Assembly: GCA_035934315.1 (NCBI GenBank) | Contig: DASYXZ010000173.1 | Location: 1 to 15,262 of the forward strand | DNA: 15,262 nt | Direction: 5' to 3' | DNA from: DASYXZ01 sp035934315 | GTDB lineage: Bacteria; Acidobacteriota; Terriglobia; UBA7540 | Shown: positions 14,128-15,262 of the stretch, piece by piece | Layout of the letters: each line of letters opens with the position of its first letter | Numbering within the stretch: position 1 is the stretch's first letter | Program-made: the position numbers and the translations under genes | The notes under the pieces: model-generated | Told to the model about the DNA's origin: nothing | What the model saw: the letters and a program-made list of their open reading frames with translations, nothing else | The model's database searches: none

Positions 14128-14733
14128 TCAGGCTAACTTGACGAACCGCAGGGCCACCGAATTCATGCAATACCGAAGTCCGGTGGGCCTGGGCCCATCG
14201 TCAAAAACGTGTCCCAGATGGGCATCACACCGGCGGCAGGAAACCGCCGTCCGGACCCCATAGCTGTAATCGGAAGTCTCCTCAACATTTTCTTTGGCGA
14301 TGGGCGCCCAGAAACTCGGCCAGCCCGTACCCGAGTCAAACTTCGTCTCGGAGCTGAAAAGCGCCGTGTCACAGCAAATACATCGGAACAATCCCTTATC
14401 ATGGACGTTCAGAAGCGCGCCTGTAAACGCCATCTCCGTGCCCGCCCTCCGTGTGATTTCAAACGAGGCGGGCGTGAGCAGCTTCCGCCATTCGGCATCG
14501 CTCTTGACGATTTTCGGAACCACCACCACGCCCTGCCGTATGCCCGCATCGGAGAATTCAACAATGTGAACCATCCTGGGCGGCCAGGCTGGCAGGCCCC
14601 CGGCTTCCACAGCTTCGGGCCTTTTCGCGCGCCAAAGGGCGAGGCCGGCCAGCGCCGTCGCGGACAATCCAAGAAATACTCTGCGGTCGATATTGCGTGG
14701 TGATTTTTCTTTCGTAATATCAGTTTCAAACAT
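14128..14733 (-). CDS. Exported peptide-methionine (R)-S-oxide reductase MsrB
   Basis: Reduces the R-epimer of methionine sulfoxide in proteins. Zinc site: C118xxC121 (FRCICC) and C166xxC169 (SCRRC). Catalytic Cys189 in RYCMNS; FDSGTGWPSF (132-141) and HLGHVFDDGP (172-181) are family blocks. In SGxGWPSF, where many enzymes have the resolving cysteine, there is Thr136. The N-terminus carries a twin-arginine signal, DRRVFLG (16-22) followed by a hydrophobic stretch, so the folded protein is probably exported by Tat to the periplasm. ATG at 14733 has a GGGAGA-like ribosome site 6 nt upstream. First of the msr pair; about 170 nt separate it from the DUF1223-like gene. Confidence 0.94.
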   Translation of the reverse strand: MFETDITKEKSPRNIDRRVFLGLSATALAGLALWRAKRPEAVEAGGLPAWPPRMVHIVEFSDAGIRQGVVVVPKIVKSDAEWRKLLTPASFEITRRAGTEMAFTGALLNVHDKGLFRCICCDTALFSSETKFDSGTGWPSFWAPIAKENVEETSDYSYGVRTAVSCRRCDAHLGHVFDDGPRPTGLRYCMNSVALRFVKLA

Positions 14734-14782
14734 TTTAATCTCCCTTGGACGGGCGTGTGGTGCCCGCTAGGTTTTGTAATAA

Positions 14783-14845
14783 TCAGCAGGGCCATTCATG
14801 GGCCAGCCTCAGGCCAGCCGAATCTTTGTCGCGGAGATCGGTCAT
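14783..14845 (-). other. Possible 20-codon leader ORF before msrB
   Basis: An ATG at 14845 with AGAGGA about 8 nt upstream opens a 20-codon frame (MTDLRDKDSAGLRLAHEWPC) ending in TGA 49 nt before msrB. It could be a leader peptide, but it overlaps the -10 box of the promoter I propose, so both cannot act as drawn. The following leader has a short CGGGC/GCCCG hairpin. Confidence 0.22.
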
Positions 14846-14871
14846 TATAAATTCCTCTGTCGTCATTTCAA
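14844..14871 (-). promoter_or_regulatory. Likely promoter of msrB-msrA
   Basis: Minus strand TTGAAA (14866-14871) and a perfect TATAAT (14844-14849) with a 16-nt spacer. Transcription would begin near 14837, leaving a leader of about 100 nt before msrB. Position between the two genes supports separate control of the msr genes. Confidence 0.5.
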
Positions 14872-14903
14872 GCCCCAATCACATATGATGCACGCTGAAG
14901 CCG

Positions 14904-15262
14904 CTACGAAGCAGGAAACAAAGATTCTGCCGCCCCCAGGATCTCGTGGCTGCCCTGGAGTTCAATAAATACCACGGCGCGAAGGTCGTTTCGTTTCCAT
15001 TCCCTGGAAATCCTGATGGTCGGGCGGGCGAGGAAGGAAGCATCGGGCTTCGCGTCAAGCCTGCCGATCATTTTCAGTTCGCGTACCACCGCCGAGTATT
15101 TAAGATTCCGGCCTGAATTTTCACCCCCCGCAACATTGGATTGCAAATTGTTTTCAGTAACGGCAAGAAACACCCAGCCTTTTTGCTTCGCTCCTTTCAG
15201 AGGAATATTTTCAACCTGAACGGCAAATGACGCCGAATTGTGGGCAGACGAATTCGCCGGGG
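14904..15262 (-). CDS. DUF1223-like secreted protein, C-terminal part (cut by window edge)
   Basis: The open frame enters from the right edge and ends at TAG 14904-14906; about 118 residues are visible. GWVFLAVTENNLQSNVAGG, then ENSGRNLKYSAVVRELKMIG and a final AVVFIEL...ILGAAESLFP match my memory of the C-terminal half of DUF1223 proteins, which carry a thioredoxin-like fold with a CxxC near the N-terminus (outside this window). The function of the family is not known. A GTG at 15173 is internal, since the frame stays open to the edge. The stop codon lies in the repeated 12-mer gccgctacgaag. Confidence 0.75.
   Translation of the reverse strand, partial: PANSSAHNSASFAVQVENIPLKGAKQKGWVFLAVTENNLQSNVAGGENSGRNLKYSAVVRELKMIGRLDAKPDASFLARPTIRISREWKRNDLRAVVFIELQGSHEILGAAESLFPAS

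Noticed and set aside
14209..14703. 164-codon plus-strand frame over msrB
   Set aside because: Antisense to a gene with complete zinc and catalytic motifs; no support of its own.
1..15262. tRNA, rRNA or insertion-sequence transposase genes
   Set aside because: No tRNA arm pattern, rRNA-like block or transposase motif found by reading; a tRNA scan was not possible here.

Overview
The window reads as one chromosomal contig of a moderately GC-rich Gram-negative bacterium. Periplasmic proteins (an RND pump with its adaptor, a Tat-type and a Sec-type methionine sulfoxide reductase) show a two-membrane cell. The mix of gene families, and dispersed repeats of the 'gaggaatctcgc ... gtcattccg' type, fit best with Acidobacteriota. 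That is an impression from protein flavour and repeats, not a proven assignment.

Left part (1-5708, + strand): a compact four-gene unit. It encodes a C5 cytosine DNA methyltransferase with an unrecognised C-terminal extension, a 749-residue protein with two GHKL ATPase domains (an Hsp90/MORC-like one at the N-terminus and a histidine-kinase-like one at the C-terminus), a receiver-domain protein with a non-DNA-binding-looking C-terminal domain, and a Vsr-type endonuclease. Spacings are 8 nt, a 14-nt overlap, and 20 nt. A promoter with near-consensus boxes lies immediately before the methylase start and would give a leaderless mRNA. No conventional restriction endonuclease is visible. This is the best candidate for an unusual system: DNA modification, a phosphorelay-like sensor/receiver pair and a Vsr nuclease in one operon. 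The vsr gene carries an in-frame piece of a dispersed repeat that also occurs at the left edge of the window.

Repeat zone (5681-6089): between the converging vsr and efflux genes lies a 173-nt nested palindrome, a small hairpin on the vsr stop codon, and a near-duplicate of the vsr 3' end.

Efflux operon (10526-6090, - strand): an RND permease followed by its membrane-fusion adaptor. No outer-membrane channel gene is present in the window.

Accessory/decay zone (10680-12270): a PhzF-family C-terminal remnant, a frameshifted small gene behind a perfect 12-bp inverted repeat, and an intact vapBC toxin-antitoxin pair with a promoter and overlapping operator.

Right part (15262-12279, - strand): the 3' end of a DUF1223-like protein, then exported MsrB, exported MsrA and a beta-hydroxyacid dehydrogenase, closed by an intrinsic terminator. 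MsrB and MsrA together form a periplasmic methionine repair pair. Both lack the usual resolving cysteines.
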